From Pardosa pseudoannulata (taxonomy: Eukaryota; Arthropoda; Arachnida; Araneae; Lycosidae): a DNA stretch of 64,000 nucleotides. The notes beneath the pieces were generated by a model. The model was given only the letters and a program-made list of their open reading frames with translations, did not search any database and had not been told where the DNA came from. The stretch lies in the NCBI GenBank assembly GCA_032207245.1, contig CM063505.1, forward strand, positions 177,187,530 through 177,251,529, given 5' to 3'. Shown piece by piece: positions 34,759 through 46,507 of this stretch. The position numbers and the translations under genes were made by a program. Positions within the stretch are counted from its first letter, which is position 1. Every line of letters starts with the position of its first letter.

Positions 34759-36410
34759 TTTAACCTACCTTTTAGCTTAAAAAAATAGCTGATGATCAAA
34801 AGAGAGTGCTTACCATTTTCCTCAAGTTAATAAACCTAATGAAAAATTTATTCTTACATTTCTAATTTCTTACTAATGATACTTCAACTATTTTCCTTAC
34901 GTAAAATTCAATTTCAGTTTCTTTCATATAGTTCTAATAAATTTAACTCTGTATTTTCTAGATGTTTGTTTTATAGGCAAAAACAAATGAAAGATTCGAA
35001 AAAAGAAGTTCTTATTACTATCTTGCTGTTCTTATTGTGTCTTGGCTCTTTCTGGTAGCTCACAGAAAGATTTAAAGGATTGCTTTAAAACTTCATAAAT
35101 TTAGGGATCACTGTTTTAGACACTGGAAACACAACGCAAAATTAAAACGACAAAAGATACTAAATGTAGAAAACCAATCGAACAATATAAATGTAATTGA
35201 CAAGTATATAGGATTTTAATCATTCCCCTAATAACATGTGATTATTCACATTATTCCCAACATATTTAAGTTAAACTATCCGGAATTCAGTTACATTCAC
35301 TGTCTGATGTACGCTAGATTCTGCTTCCTCTCTTCACCCAACATTAGTTTAGTTCAACTGCATTAAGTTCGTAATTAAATGTAGCATTACGTGACTTTTC
35401 GCAGCCTTGTTGCTAATGGAACAGTAAGTGAGAATGGCTTCAACCACTATGCATGGTCACGTGACTCTAGCAACAAGTCATTACGGAAAAGTATTCATCA
35501 AAAGTAAGGTCGTCATTCGGTTTCTCAGGTCCAAGTAATCAGGAATTCCATTCTCTGTCCAGATTAAATTCAATGTACAGTTAGAATAACTGCAGTCTAA
35601 ATCTCCACAATTATTAGTGCCTGGTATTACATATTCTTTAATACTAGTTCAGGGGTAGTATAAGAACGGACAAACCACACTTTGTCCGAGGTGGCAAATC
35701 TTAGGAGAGGTATTATGGCTCGAATTTGTTAAATACTTAATTATTGGGAAAAATTTGTTTAGAATATTTTACAAAATATACGATTCTTTATATTTGGAAG
35801 GTTGAAAAATAACTTTTTTACATTATTTTTCATTAATTTAATTGAAATGCCAACTAATGCAAGTATTTTATATTTACAATAAATGACTATGTTATGGCCT
35901 TGGAATATAGATTAGATTTACCCCTTGTCCGTGGAATATATTTCAGTAAAACGTGCCAAAAATGAAAAAAACACATTCTTTTTAGTTTTATTCGTTATTA
36001 CCATCAACATATTAGAAATAGATTATTTTTAAAAAATTTTAAATGAAATAACTACTATTTTCAATATTTTCATATATATGTGAAATGTTAATGGATTACA
36101 GTAATTTTTTCTCAAATTACAGCAAAATAAATCAAATGACATAATTTTTTGGATAAATATAATAAATTAACATAACCACATTATTATCTATATGAACTGT
36201 CACGAATTCCATGTCCCTTAGATTCTTTTGAATTTTACAAATCCTTTACAGCATTCGAGAAATAGCGACAAATGGCGGGAAACGGCCGAACTTTTGGTGG
36301 GAAAGTGCCTCTATCTATTGAGAAAATGGCAAATTAAATATTATGCATTGACGAACCGATTTCGGATTTCGCGGAATTGAAATACCCCCCTTTTTTTCTG
36401 TTGCCCGAAC
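34759..36410. other. no gene seen
   Basis: AT-rich intron sequence. A patch at 35280-35560 is slightly richer in GC, with no recognisable feature. Confidence 0.4.
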
Positions 36411-36479
36411 TCAGGTCGAGCATTCCCAAATTGGCGCATTTGCGTTACCCGAATTGAGTTCGGGCGTCACAGGCAAGGA

Positions 36480-36657
36480 GTTAATAAGTACCCTCCGCAA
36501 TTTATTTCAGCTGTCGCACAATAAACTTGATTTAAAAGATACTTCTAATAATGTTCAATGTGTAAAAATATCACTAAACACTGTAGAAATAATGTTGATC
36601 GATGGAGAGGGAAGGTATATAAACTCGCTTGATTTAGCGCAATTGAAAGAGTTTTAA
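36480..36657 (+). other. short protein-like open frame of unknown origin
   Basis: The frame reads ELISTLRNLFQLSHNKLDLK and continues about 39 residues to a TAA stop at 36655-36657, ending SLDLAQLKEF. Composition is protein-like and unlike the AT-run frames around it. TTTATTTCAG at about 36502-36511 could be a splice acceptor, making it a terminal exon, but no polyA signal or upstream exon is seen. Palindromic CCCGAATTGAGTTCGGG and GGCAAGGAGTTAA directly upstream look like a piggyBac end, so it could also be a captured or transposon fragment. I do not recognise a family. Confidence 0.3.
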
Positions 36658-36668
36658 TTTTAAACATA

Positions 36669-36990
36669 TTAATCCCTTAATATACAATTAAAACGGAATC
36701 TGACGTGTTTGAAAAAGACTATTTAGTTCTGGCTCATCAGAGCAATTTTGTGCAAGCTGAGAAAGAGAACGCATAGCAATGCAATTTTGAAAATTGCATT
36801 GCTATGTAACATTTAATGGGGTTTATATATGATGCTAATGTACAATAATTAAGTAACAATATAAAATTATGATTTAATACTGCACGACGTCTGTCGAAAA
36901 TAGCTATTGACGTCTCGGAGACGTCAAAGTCTAGACTGGCACATGAGATGACCGACGTCTCCCAGACATCATTGTATATCAAGGGGTTAA
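36669..36990. mobile_element. piggyBac-like MITE
   Basis: Left end TTAATCCCTTAATATACAAT and reversed right end TTAACCCCTTGATATACAAT, at TTAA on both sides. Subterminal palindromes include GACGTCTCGGAGACGTC (about 36910) and CCGACGTCTCCCAGACATC. An internal near-palindrome GCATAGCAATGCAATTTTGA / AAAATTGCATTGCTATG lies at 36770-36807. Confidence 0.85.
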
Positions 36991-37101
36991 GCAATATAGG
37001 AAATCGTAATTGAAATCTCAAAACCTATTTCAAATTTAGATTTAGCACGGAATGTTGCTATTGCTTTAAAATTCTGGATATCTTTGCAAATGAGTGTAGT
37101 A

Positions 37102-37446
37102 CAGGGTTCCCGCTCTTTTTCCAGAACAAAAATTAAGGACTTTTTCAGGACTTTTTAAGGACCAAAGTAACTTTTTCTAAGGACCTACTTGAAATACACG
37201 ACATAAACCTTCTTTCCTGAGGAATATATTTTGAAGATTATGAACCAGACAAGGTATGTTCCATAAATGCTATACAATATTTAAAAATTAAGTTTTCAAA
37301 AATAACTCAAAATTAATATAACAAATCTATTGACAAAATCTAATTTTGAAAAATGTACGTCTAAACTTTTTGGAGTGATCAAACTAAAAAAAAATTGTGA
37401 ATAAAAACAATATTACAAATAGTACTTTCTCAGGGTTTAAAAATGA

Positions 37447-37502
<56 letters not shown>

Positions 37503-37893
37503 TTGATTATACCCGATGTTGCCTGGTTAAGAAGAAAGTTTTAGACATTCAATGCAAGTATAATTAAACTTACAAAAGTACCTGAAATATCTATAAACCC
37601 CATCCTCCATACTTCGTTTAATTAAAATCTGCAGGACTGTTAGCTATTAGGAAAGAGCAGCTGACTTTATACTTTAAACCTTTTAAATATACGAAAGATT
37701 ATATGTTTGTCATATACGAAAACTGATAGGAAATAACATGACGACTGCGGATCTCAACGATGGATAAATGGATCGCGTTGCAATCTAAAAATTAAGGAGT
37801 TTTTAAGGACCTTTAACAAAATTTAAGGGCCCTTAAAAATGAAAGCTAAAATTAAGGAGTTCTTAAGGACTTTTAAGGACCGTGGGAACCCTG
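37102..37893. mobile_element. hAT-like MITE with 5-bp target duplication
   Basis: Ends are CAGGGTTCCC and, reversed, CAGGGTTCCCACGGTCC. Exact TAGTA copies flank it (37097-37101 and 37894-37898). Both ends carry repeated AAGGAC/GTCCTT words as subterminal repeats, typical binding-site clusters. A (TA)n run at 37450-37500 sits inside. A 5-base duplication suggests the hAT5-type subgroup. Confidence 0.85.
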
Positions 37894-37898
37894 TAGTA

Positions 37899-39515
37899 AA
37901 TTGAAAGAAGAATTTCTCAAAATTAGATTTGCATCTATTAATTATTTAGCTCTTTTAATAAAAGTATATATTTTTATTGTGGGAAGAGGTAGAGGCATTT
38001 TATATTGTTTGTCCAGGTCGACAAAACTTCTAAAATCGGCCCTGAGTAATAGAAAAGCCTGTAAGAACAAGCTAAAATATAGGCGCAAAATAACCTAAGA
38101 GTACTGAATAAAGTAAATTAAAAACTGATAATCCGTGGGTCTTTAATGTATACAAATTGCAAAAATTTATTACTGACAGTGTTTCAGATGTCGCAAATTC
38201 CCTTATTGAGTTACACATGTGTCATGTATTGGCCTACCTCGTAGTTCAAAATAAAATGGCTTCAAAAGCACAAAGTGAAGACGAACTAGCTTGTCCTCTT
38301 TGGGCTAGTACCACCTGCTGAAAAAAAACTGCGCATAAAATAGCATCGTTCTATAAATTTTATAGTTAAAAATTCATTTTAAAAAATAACAATGATTATT
38401 TTTGAACAACAGTTTAAAAATAAAAATAATAATAAAGTAAAAAAAGAGGACTTCTATCTTTAAAACATTATTAAGACCTTACAAAAATATATGCAGCAAT
38501 TTTAAAAGGAGTTACAGTTTCCTGGGAGAAAATTAAGTGACTACTTTTTATAAAATCGTTAGTATGTTTCAGATACCTTACCGAAAGGAGATTTTCTGAA
38601 CTTTAAATTGAAGCTTAAATGGGATCGTATGATCACTCATGCAATGCCTAGAGAGGAAGATGTGGGATAAACGAGTGAAAAATTACATATTAAATAAAGT
38701 ATAACACTAATTCAAATTTCGAAAGAAAAAAAAGGACTCGGTCAAGTTTTGTATGATGCAGCAGTTTTGTATGATGTTCTTTTTCTCTCCATCGGCCCTT
38801 TAGGCGAAATCGCCCAATGGATATCTTCTATTCTTCTTTTAATAACGTGCTAAAATTATTAAAACTTAAAATACTAAAATTATTAATTAACTTTTAAAAA
38901 GTTAATTCATCTGATATAGTGTTTAAAACATGTATTCAGGTCATATTAGTTTTAGGGAATTTTTAAATTTTATTTACTTTATTTGATCTAATTTTATTTA
39001 GCATTTTTTTGAAGTACAACTTAGTCATATTTTTCAGATACCAAATTCATTTTGTTGCTCTTAGTAACAGAATCATCGATTGCAAAAGTATTTTTCAATT
39101 TTTATGTCATGTTCATTAAGTTTATTAGAGCTAATCAGCGATTATTTACTATACAAATATACGGCAGTATATCTCCGATTATTTCTAATCAACTCTGGTG
39201 AGATCGAGCCCTAATAATTTTATATTAACCTTGGTTCCATCTAAATAACTTCGCAAATAAATAAATATAAAAATATAAAAAATGTCAAGTGCATGAATAA
39301 ATCAACAACAACAACGCTTGTATCTTAAATTTATCCCAAAAAATAGAATTGTGTTACTAGTTTTACGAAATTGTTTACTTTCAAAATCCATTACCGATTT
39401 AATATAAAATCGAATGAAAATTTTGATATAAATACAAAATCATTTTGGGTTTTTAATTATGCAGACCGAATAAAGCTGGGACCGAAGCGGCCAATAATTG
39501 AATAAATTCATTTAC
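37899..39515. other. intron sequence, no gene seen
   Basis: AT-rich sequence upstream of exon 21225-21802 and downstream of exon 39516-39746; no recognisable element. Confidence 0.4.
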
Positions 39516-39746
39516 CTTCGTGTTCTCTTCCGTTGCCGTTCCTCAGGGATTTTCCGTTCTTCAAAGGTAATTCCGGAGGGGTGGTGGGCCTGTGAGGGGA
39601 GGTCTGCTTCTGTTCTATCGTCTGCGCGCTGCCGGACAACTGGGTCATATCCGGACACGTCTTCTGTTCCTCCTCTTTCTCTTGATCCTTCTTTTGACCA
39701 CTGGTCACAGAAATAACGAAGGTGTCCTTGATTATCACATCGCCTA
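39516..39746 (-). CDS. sdt: Stardust/PALS1 upstream coding exon (polar N-terminal segment)
   Basis: The exon starts after a pyrimidine-rich acceptor ending CTCTCCAG and ends at a donor reading GAAG|GTAAAT. It encodes about 76 residues beginning GDVIIKDTFVISVTSG, followed by a Lys/Glu/Gln-rich stretch and a Pro/Thr-rich stretch (PHRPTTPPELP), ending GNGREHE. I see no known domain. It is assigned to this gene because strand, outgoing phase 1 and GC rise all fit exon 21225-21802, not because of recognised homology. The acceptor is a tandem NAG (CAGTAG), so use of 39746 or 39743 would add or drop one codon without changing frame. The incoming phase needs one base from an upstream exon that I could not find. 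Confidence 0.62.
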
Positions 39747-40640
39747 CTGGAGAGAAAAAAAGAAAGATACAAGATTAACATGCGATAATGTGTTAAAACA
39801 GTTCACAACAATGAAACGTTAATAGATATAAATCAAGAGCAATTGGTAAACCATAATGAAAAATTTCACTCTCATTATTAAATTTCTTGGTGACCCAGTT
39901 GCAGAAATGTTTGCCGGGCCAAATAAAACCCCGGTAAATTTTTAAGGATTTATAAGTCAAAAGACATGCAAAAACACTCATTAGCAAACGACATTTCAAA
40001 CTAAAATTGGATTAAAACACCTTCCAAAGCATTTCTACCCCTCAAACTTGTAAACAACCCTTTCTTTTTTTAGCCCCTTTCTGCAGTGTGCTTGCTCTCA
40101 AAGTAGCTTCCAAAGTTTAGCCGATTCTTTAGTCTATTATATCCCTGTAAAGTAGTAGGGAGATTAATTAAGAGACACAGATAATGTCCTGTACTATTTC
40201 ATTTGCTGTAATATCACAGAATTGTAGCTTGGTTAGGAAAATATGCCAATAATGTAGCCATATTTGATATAAATGTAAAGAAAAATGAATAAAGGTTATA
40301 TATACACACACATACACACGCACACACAGAGGGAAAGAAATGTCTATTTTTTTTTAGTTCCATTTGTTTAAAATGACACAGCCAATTAAAAATTTTTTGG
40401 CTATACAAAATAACAGAAAGGAGTAATGGGAAAATACTCGTAATTTCATCTCTCCAGAAATATGGAGACGATTAGTACTAAATTTCCAGAATTTCTACGG
40501 ATTCCCTGAAACGTAAACACTAATACAGTAGAAATGGTTAAATGAAATAGAAAAATGAAATAATAAAGAATTTTTTTTAGCGCTACTACAGTTTCTCTTT
40601 AGAGGTTAAAAAGAAACTATAGTAACGCTAAAATAAAAAT
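39747..40640. other. upstream intron, no gene seen
   Basis: Begins with the pyrimidine tract and acceptor of exon 39516-39746 (on the minus strand). The rest is AT-rich with a short CA run at about 40302-40328. Confidence 0.45.
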
Positions 40641-40654
40641 CGGTTCCAGTGCTC

Positions 40655-40796
40655 TCTCTCTCCTTTTCTGTGCGTGTGAGAGAGTGAAGGAAAGAGAAAG
40701 TGAAAAAGTGAAGGAGAGACAGTATGAAAGACAGTGAGATAGTGTAGGAGAGAGATAATGAACGAGAGATAGTGAAGGAGAGAGATATATAGTGAA

Positions 40797-40845
<49 letters not shown>

Positions 40846-41085
40846 TATAGTAAAGGAGAAGAGAGTGAAAGAGAGAGAGAGGGGGGGTGAAAGTGAGAAG
40901 GAGAGAGTGAGTGAGGAGTGAAAAAGAGAGAGAGAGAGTGAGGAGTGAAAAAGAGAGAGAGGGAGTGAGGGTGAAAAGGAAAGAGATGGAGAAAGCAGAG
41001 TGAAGGAGAGAGAGTGAGTGAGTGAAGGAAGGGAAGGAGAGCGTGAAGGAGGGAGGAGGTGGGTGAGATACAGAAAGAGAGAGCA
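40655..41085. repeat. long purine-rich (GA) tract with central (TA)n
   Basis: About 430 bases in which the plus strand is nearly all purine (GAGAGA, GTGAAGGA, GAGTGAG words), interrupted by (TA)n at 40797-40842. The Ser/Leu/Phe-rich minus frames are artefacts. Such tracts can form triplex DNA and bind GAGA-type factors. Confidence 0.95.
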
Positions 41086-42188
41086 CATCTTAAATAATGT
41101 GTTATTTAACATGTATCTTCAAATTTCCTTACACTGTTCCTTACACTGTTCATGAGGTTCAAACAAATATTAGAAAATACAGTGAGACTCATAAACCTAT
41201 TATATAGAATGCAAAAACTGACTCTTAACAGCAAAATTCTTATAGCACATATTTTGTAACTATAATATAGACCAGTTATTAAACCTCCCTTTCGAAATTA
41301 TAAGAAAAATTCTAAAACAGCAAGAGAAACTCATTAAACAAAACTTTACAAGGTTTCATTACGCTTTTGGAGCGCTCTTATAAAATCAAAGAGATAAAGA
41401 AAAAAAACCCTGTTACATCTCGCTAACAAAAAAATATTACGGTATCATTCAAACGTATTCTGGATAATCACTAAAAATACAGTTTGAGAATTGTTTTCTT
41501 TTTTTCAATAAAAGAATACACTACCAGCTACGATAATTCACGATAAAAAGAATGTCGTTGTCGGTTATAAAACTACACCTAGAGTGCAAACACTTCCTCT
41601 TTTTCTGTACATGTAATCTAAAACTAAAAACCCTCTTGGAACTGCTGCTCCTAAATCCCAAGATTTGTACGGAGGTTTAGTTTATTTTTTATGGAAGCCA
41701 TATAAATGGATCCAGCCGCGTATAAGATACGCGGTCATTAACTTTACAAAGAGCGCCATCTCTTGCCTTTCCTGCCGTGGGCATTCGCGTTTATTGTAAC
41801 AGCTTTATTTAGTTTAAAGTTGTCATTAAATTTATCCAGACCGCGGTCAATGAATGCTGTTCCCAGTAAAGTGATATCAGACCTGAAATAACGAATAAAA
41901 TCTAGTGTGCAGCCAACCCATGGAAATGGTATTCTGAATCTGATATTCTGATTAAAAGAAATTAATTTTCGTGTAATTTACAGCCTATAAAAATGGCAAG
42001 AAAAAAAAAAACTGGTGCGCTTTACAATTTCTATCCTAATATCTCTCGAAACAGAAAAGTAAAAAAAAAATGTTTACAATAATTACTTTGTGTTGACGTT
42101 AATCCGAAAAATGTTTTCAATTCAAAGTAATTACAAACTTGCACATTTATTTTAGTACATAAACTGCAAACATTCTGTTTCTAGTTAT
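41086..42188. other. no gene seen
   Basis: AT-rich. 41690-41830 is richer in GC (CCAGCCGCGTATAAGATACGCGG includes a small palindrome), with no recognised element. Confidence 0.4.
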
Positions 42189-42757
42189 TTAACCGCTTCC
42201 GGTATGATTTAATAATGAAAAACTGTGCATGAAATAACCATTTAATTTTTATTTAAAAAACTTGTTTCATTTTACAATTCTTACATATTCTTAATTAAAA
42301 TTCACTTTTTACATAGTTTTAAATAATATCAGAAACAGTAAAATTAAGAAAATATCAAAGCAAAACATTAATAAGGTATACAGATAATAGTCTTCAAGCT
42401 AGTGATACTTTTCAAAACAAAGTGCAAAGGAATTCTTAATTGTTTACACCTCCAAATAGTCTCACTTTTAATTTGATTCTTGTAACACACACGGCATTTC
42501 TTAGTAGGTTTTCTTTTATTCTGACTCATTAATTTGGCAATGACTTGTACCAAGAAGTTCTAAGTAAACAATATGCAATAATGACTCGTGATTTTCACAA
42601 GTGATAAAAGTGTTGCCAAATTCAGTACACTAGAAATTTTAAACTAAATTAATTATCATATTTAACAGTAACTTTAATCGCATGACGAGTGTGGCTCGTC
42701 ATTGTGCGGTATGGAATGAAAAACTAATAACGAGCTAGACTCGTCATTTTAATATTT
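42189..42757 (-). mobile_element. piggyBac-like remnant with zinc-knuckle fragment
   Basis: Closely related to 25563-26135 over its whole length; left end TTAACCGCTTCCGGTATG. The right terminal repeat is lost after the GACGAGCTAGACTCGTC palindrome. On the minus strand (about 42368-42530) the frame includes KKCRVCYKNQIKSETIWRCK, matching the cysteine-rich C-terminal domain of piggyBac transposases, then decays. Not functional. Confidence 0.82.
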
Positions 42758-44125
42758 ATAATGAAATGTCCAAATTAATTGAATTTGAATTTCAAAGTTT
42801 TACATTAACTCTTTTTAGGCCAATCATTAAAGTCTGCATGCAACAAACAATAATTTAATTCTCTCGCTTCAGTAATAGCTAAGGAAAATGATAGGGCACA
42901 AAGAATAAAGACAAGGAGGCGCTGACGTTTGAAATTAGTATGGATGCTTGCAGATCTAGGCTCTACTCTCAAAGAGCTAAACATTGATCATAATATTGCC
43001 TAGATTCCTGTAGCTAAGAGGTTACCCACCTTTTCTGTACCTCCTTCTCCTTACAAGAAAAAATATTCGAAAGCTATCCCTATCCACAACAGTTAATTAT
43101 AAGAAATATTAAAATATTGCTGCACATCGTCTATACCTATTTTATCTACCTATTTAACTACTGAGAATCACAATAGAATTTAATTAAAATATTTATCAAA
43201 TGTGGTTAAAACTACTTAAAATTAATAATAAAATCATTAAGAAATAAAAAATTATTGAGATAGTTGAAGCTGGTGGAGTTTTAACAATTAAGTCGGGTTC
43301 CGATTTCGTTAACACCATCCGTATATCTCCACGTTATTGATGTTTGACGATCAATTAACTAATACATTGATTCAGCCAAATGCGATAAAAGAAATTTCTG
43401 TATATTAGGCCAGGGGTGACCAAACGGCGACGCTTAATGCAATTAGCGAAATTTATAATTGAAAAAAAATATCGTATTATTATTTACTATGATAAATACG
43501 ATATCATTCGATTGATTTAATGATTACTTTTATAGATATCATGTATATTTTATTGATATTAATTCTACAACCCCCTCCCCCTTTGCCTCAGAACTCACTA
43601 CCGCCGCCATGGAAGGCTTCAGCACCTTTGAAGGGCCATCACCTCCCCCTCCCCGTTAAGAACCTATGGTGTATCTCAAATGCCTTAATCGAAAGCTATG
43701 AAAAATAAGAAACACCAAACAATTAATCCACGGAAATAAAAGTCTAAAAATATTAAAAACAGGTGAAACCAAAAGAATTGAAAATAAGTTAATTTCTACC
43801 ACCTCCTTCATTTTTATACAATCTCTTCCTTTAAAAGTCATAATAAACTAGTATGCATTAACAAAGATTTTCACTTAATTTATGGTATAATTAAGATTTA
43901 AGATGTCCCCTTGATGATCTCAAAATCTTATGACGCTACATTTTAAAACCTCTTTCCTTACTCCCCAAGGATATTTATTTGATTCAATCATATCAAAAAC
44001 GGGTGATGAGGAAATTAAATGATCAGGTAAGAAAACTTCTCAACAAGATAAACATTTTGTTTGGAATATGAAATATGTGTGAATTTTACTTATCTAGGGA
44101 TTACGCAGACATTAGATGCCCATTA
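42758..44125. other. no gene seen; possible hAT end
   Basis: Mostly AT-rich. CAGGGGTGACCAAACGGCGACG at about 43412 resembles one hAT terminus, without a partner. A C-rich patch (CCCCCTCCCCCTTTGCC) lies at about 43571. Confidence 0.35.
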
Positions 44126-45200
44126 AATATATTTTACTATTAGGCTATACATCTACAAGCTTTTAAAAATTTATTTTCCTGCCCGTAATTTATATTTAAA
44201 ACTGAATATTTTAACTATTTTAATAATAATGAATTTTTTAATAAATATATTTTGCTATTATGTTATCAACCTACAAGGCTTTAAAAATTTATTTTTGTGA
44301 CCGTAATTTACATTTAAAACTGAATATTTTAACTATTTTAATAATAAGGAATTTTTAATAAATATATTTTGCTATTATGTTATCAATCTGCAAACCTTTA
44401 AAAATTTATTTACCTGTCCATAATTTGCACTTAAAACTGAATATTTTAACTATTTTATTAATAATGAATTTTTTCATAAATATATTTTGCTATTATGTTA
44501 TCAATCTGCAAACCTTTAAAAATTTATTTACCTGTCCATAATTTGCACTTAAAACTGAATATTTTAACTATTTTATTAATAATGAATTTTTTCATAAATA
44601 TATTTTGCTATTACGTTATCAATCAACAAGCCTTTAAACATCTATTTACCTGTCCGCAATTTGCCTTTAAAACTGAATATTTTAACTATTTTAATAATAA
44701 CGCATTTTTTAATAAATATATTTTGGTTTTAGTTTATACAATCTACAAGCCTTTAAAAATTTATTTTCCTGTCCGTAATTTGCATTTAAAACTGAATATT
44801 TTAACTATTTTAACAATAATGAATTTTTTAATAAATATATTTTGCTCTTATGCTATACAATCTTTTGCTAATATTTTACAAGGCCTTTAAAAATTTATTT
44901 TCCTGTTCGTAATTTTCATTTAAAACTGAATATTTTAACAATTTTAACAATAATGAATTTTTTAATAAATATATTTTGCTCTTATGCTGTACAATCTTTT
45001 GCTAATATTTTTCAAGGCCTTTAAAAATTTATTTTCCTGTCCGTAATTTGCATTTAAAACTGAATATTTTAACTATTTTAACAATAATGAATTTTTTAAT
45101 AAATATATTTTGCTCTTATGCTAAACAATCTTTTGCCAATATTTTATAAGGCCTTTAAAAATTTATTTTCTTGTTCGTAATCTGCATTAAAAACCTGAAT
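44126..45200. repeat. minisatellite, nine units
   Basis: Units start at AATATATTTT: 44126, 44243, 44361, 44479, 44597, 44714, 44833, 44969 and 45102. The first six are 117-119 bp. The later ones gain a TTTTGCTAATATTTTnCAAG insertion, giving 133-136 bp. Each has AAAACTGAATATTTTAAC and TTTAAAAATTTATTTnCCTG. The plus-strand frame at 44495-44890 is repeat-derived. Confidence 0.95.
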
Positions 45201-45477
45201 ATTTTTCACTTGGGATCATCAACGATTCCGTTTGTATGTCAAATACTTTTATGGGCTCTTTTAGAACCTGTTGCCTTTAAAATGGATGGGCTAGGAGGAA
45301 TTTTTACTTAGCTCTCAATGCACGTGACATCCAGCTAATCTTTAAAGATCCTCTTAAGGGATTCGGGAGTTAATTTTTGGAATTTTTCTAGAGAGCACTG
45401 TATAGGCACATATTTTATTTAGAACAACCTAACACAGACTTTCTAAGGTATCAAGCTTTGCTGTTTGTACTCTTCAT

Positions 45478-45675
45478 TTTAAGAACGTCTGGAAAGATTC
45501 AAGAGATAATAAATGCAAATCCAGTTATTCAAACATAAATCAGTATACGACCGAATGTTTAAATATTTTAAGTTATTTGGGACGTCGTGACACAGCATTC
45601 TTTCCCTTTAAGCTTTATAAATTAAAGTAACCGAATTTTTCAAATTCTTGGTCTTTCAACTTCTTTGAAAGCAGT
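45478..45675. repeat. direct repeat, copy 1 of a ~200-bp unit
   Basis: Shares AGAGATAATAAATGCAAAT, TTTAAGTTATTTGGGACG and CCGAATTTTTCAAATTCTTG with 48371-48577 in the same orientation. Nature unknown. Confidence 0.85.
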
Positions 45676-46085
45676 TCTATATTTAATATAACTATTATAA
45701 AATATTAATTAACTATTATAAAAGAATTCACAATAGTCGTTATAATATAAAGAAACTTAGCGAAATTTATAATAAACTTAATTCCTGCTTTTCATGTATT
45801 TTTTTTCTCTTTTCTGATTTTTTATTTATTTGTTATTTTAATTTATAAAAATTTACTTATTACTTTTTTTTGTAAATAAAATGCTTCTATGTTTAAGAAA
45901 AGTAATATATTTTGAGACATGGATAAAAATGTACCATAATTTTGACTTATTGAATATTGTAATTAAACGCTTATATGCAAAAATAAGAAAATGTATATGT
46001 ATAGTTTGTAAAGTTTGTATGTATTTCTGTACTATGCTACTGATATGTTTGTATACTTTTGTGTTAATGTAGTTTGAATTATTCT

Positions 46086-46392
46086 TTAACACGTTGACTG
46101 CCATGGGGGTCACCAGTGACCGGCACTCGACTTGGTACAGCGCTGCTGTGCTACAGCGGTACTGTGGGGACCACCGGTGACCGGCGACACAGCAAATAAG
46201 GAAAGTACATAACACATTGACTGCCATAGGGTTCACCGGTGTTCCAACCACGAAAACTGCTTCAAGTATGATTTTATAATTCATTTTATCTGCTGCAAAT
46301 AATATTTCAGTATAATATGCATCGCATAATGAAAAGTTCACGTCGGAGCCTTGTACAAACCATCGAAAATGCGTCTGGCAGTCTACGTGATA
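46086..46392. mobile_element. piggyBac-like MITE
   Basis: Left end TTAACACGTTGACTGCCATGG; reversed right end CTATCACGTAGACTGCCAGACG, so CACGTnGACTGCCA is shared. The right TTAA has mutated. The left part has repeated GGTCACCnGTGACCGGC palindromes, and CACATTGACTGCCATAGGG repeats the terminus internally at about 46213. Confidence 0.7.
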
Positions 46393-46507
46393 GAGAGGTT
46401 GTAGTTTTTCCCCACTCGCCTTTGGACTCTGCTGTTAAAGACCTTGTGGTTGGCAGCGTGTGTGGGTCATTTTAGTCCCATATTTTACACTACACTGTTC
46501 TATTGCC

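Larger units (their letters stand above)
18134..39746 (-). other. sdt: partial stardust/PALS1 (MPP5) gene, three N-terminal exons
   Basis: This is the span of the gene model joining exons 39516-39746, 21225-21802 and 18134-18383. The phases agree: the first exon ends with one base (G) of a codon and the second begins with two (TT), giving Val. The second ends on a complete CAG codon and the third begins with a complete GAG. Across the second junction the protein reads EHMQRIRKYQ then EDIKKRKDEE, a continuous charged helix, which supports the join. In this family the N-terminal conserved regions contact Par-6, and the later L27, PDZ, SH3 and GUK domains link Crumbs to PATJ and Lin-7 at the apical membrane of epithelia. 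Those later domains are not seen. The first exon has an open incoming phase, so more exons lie at higher coordinates. Confidence 0.82.

Noticed and set aside
39498..39822. Plus-strand frames and a second minus frame over 39498-39822
   Set aside because: Only the minus frame with GDVIIKDTF keeps the phase needed to join exon 21225-21802.
40606..41112. Ser/Leu/Phe-rich minus frames of 152 and 168 residues
   Set aside because: They translate a pyrimidine tract (GA repeat on the plus strand).
44495..44890. 131-residue plus frame with internal peptide repeats
   Set aside because: It follows the minisatellite units; unit lengths are not conserved in multiples of three along the array.
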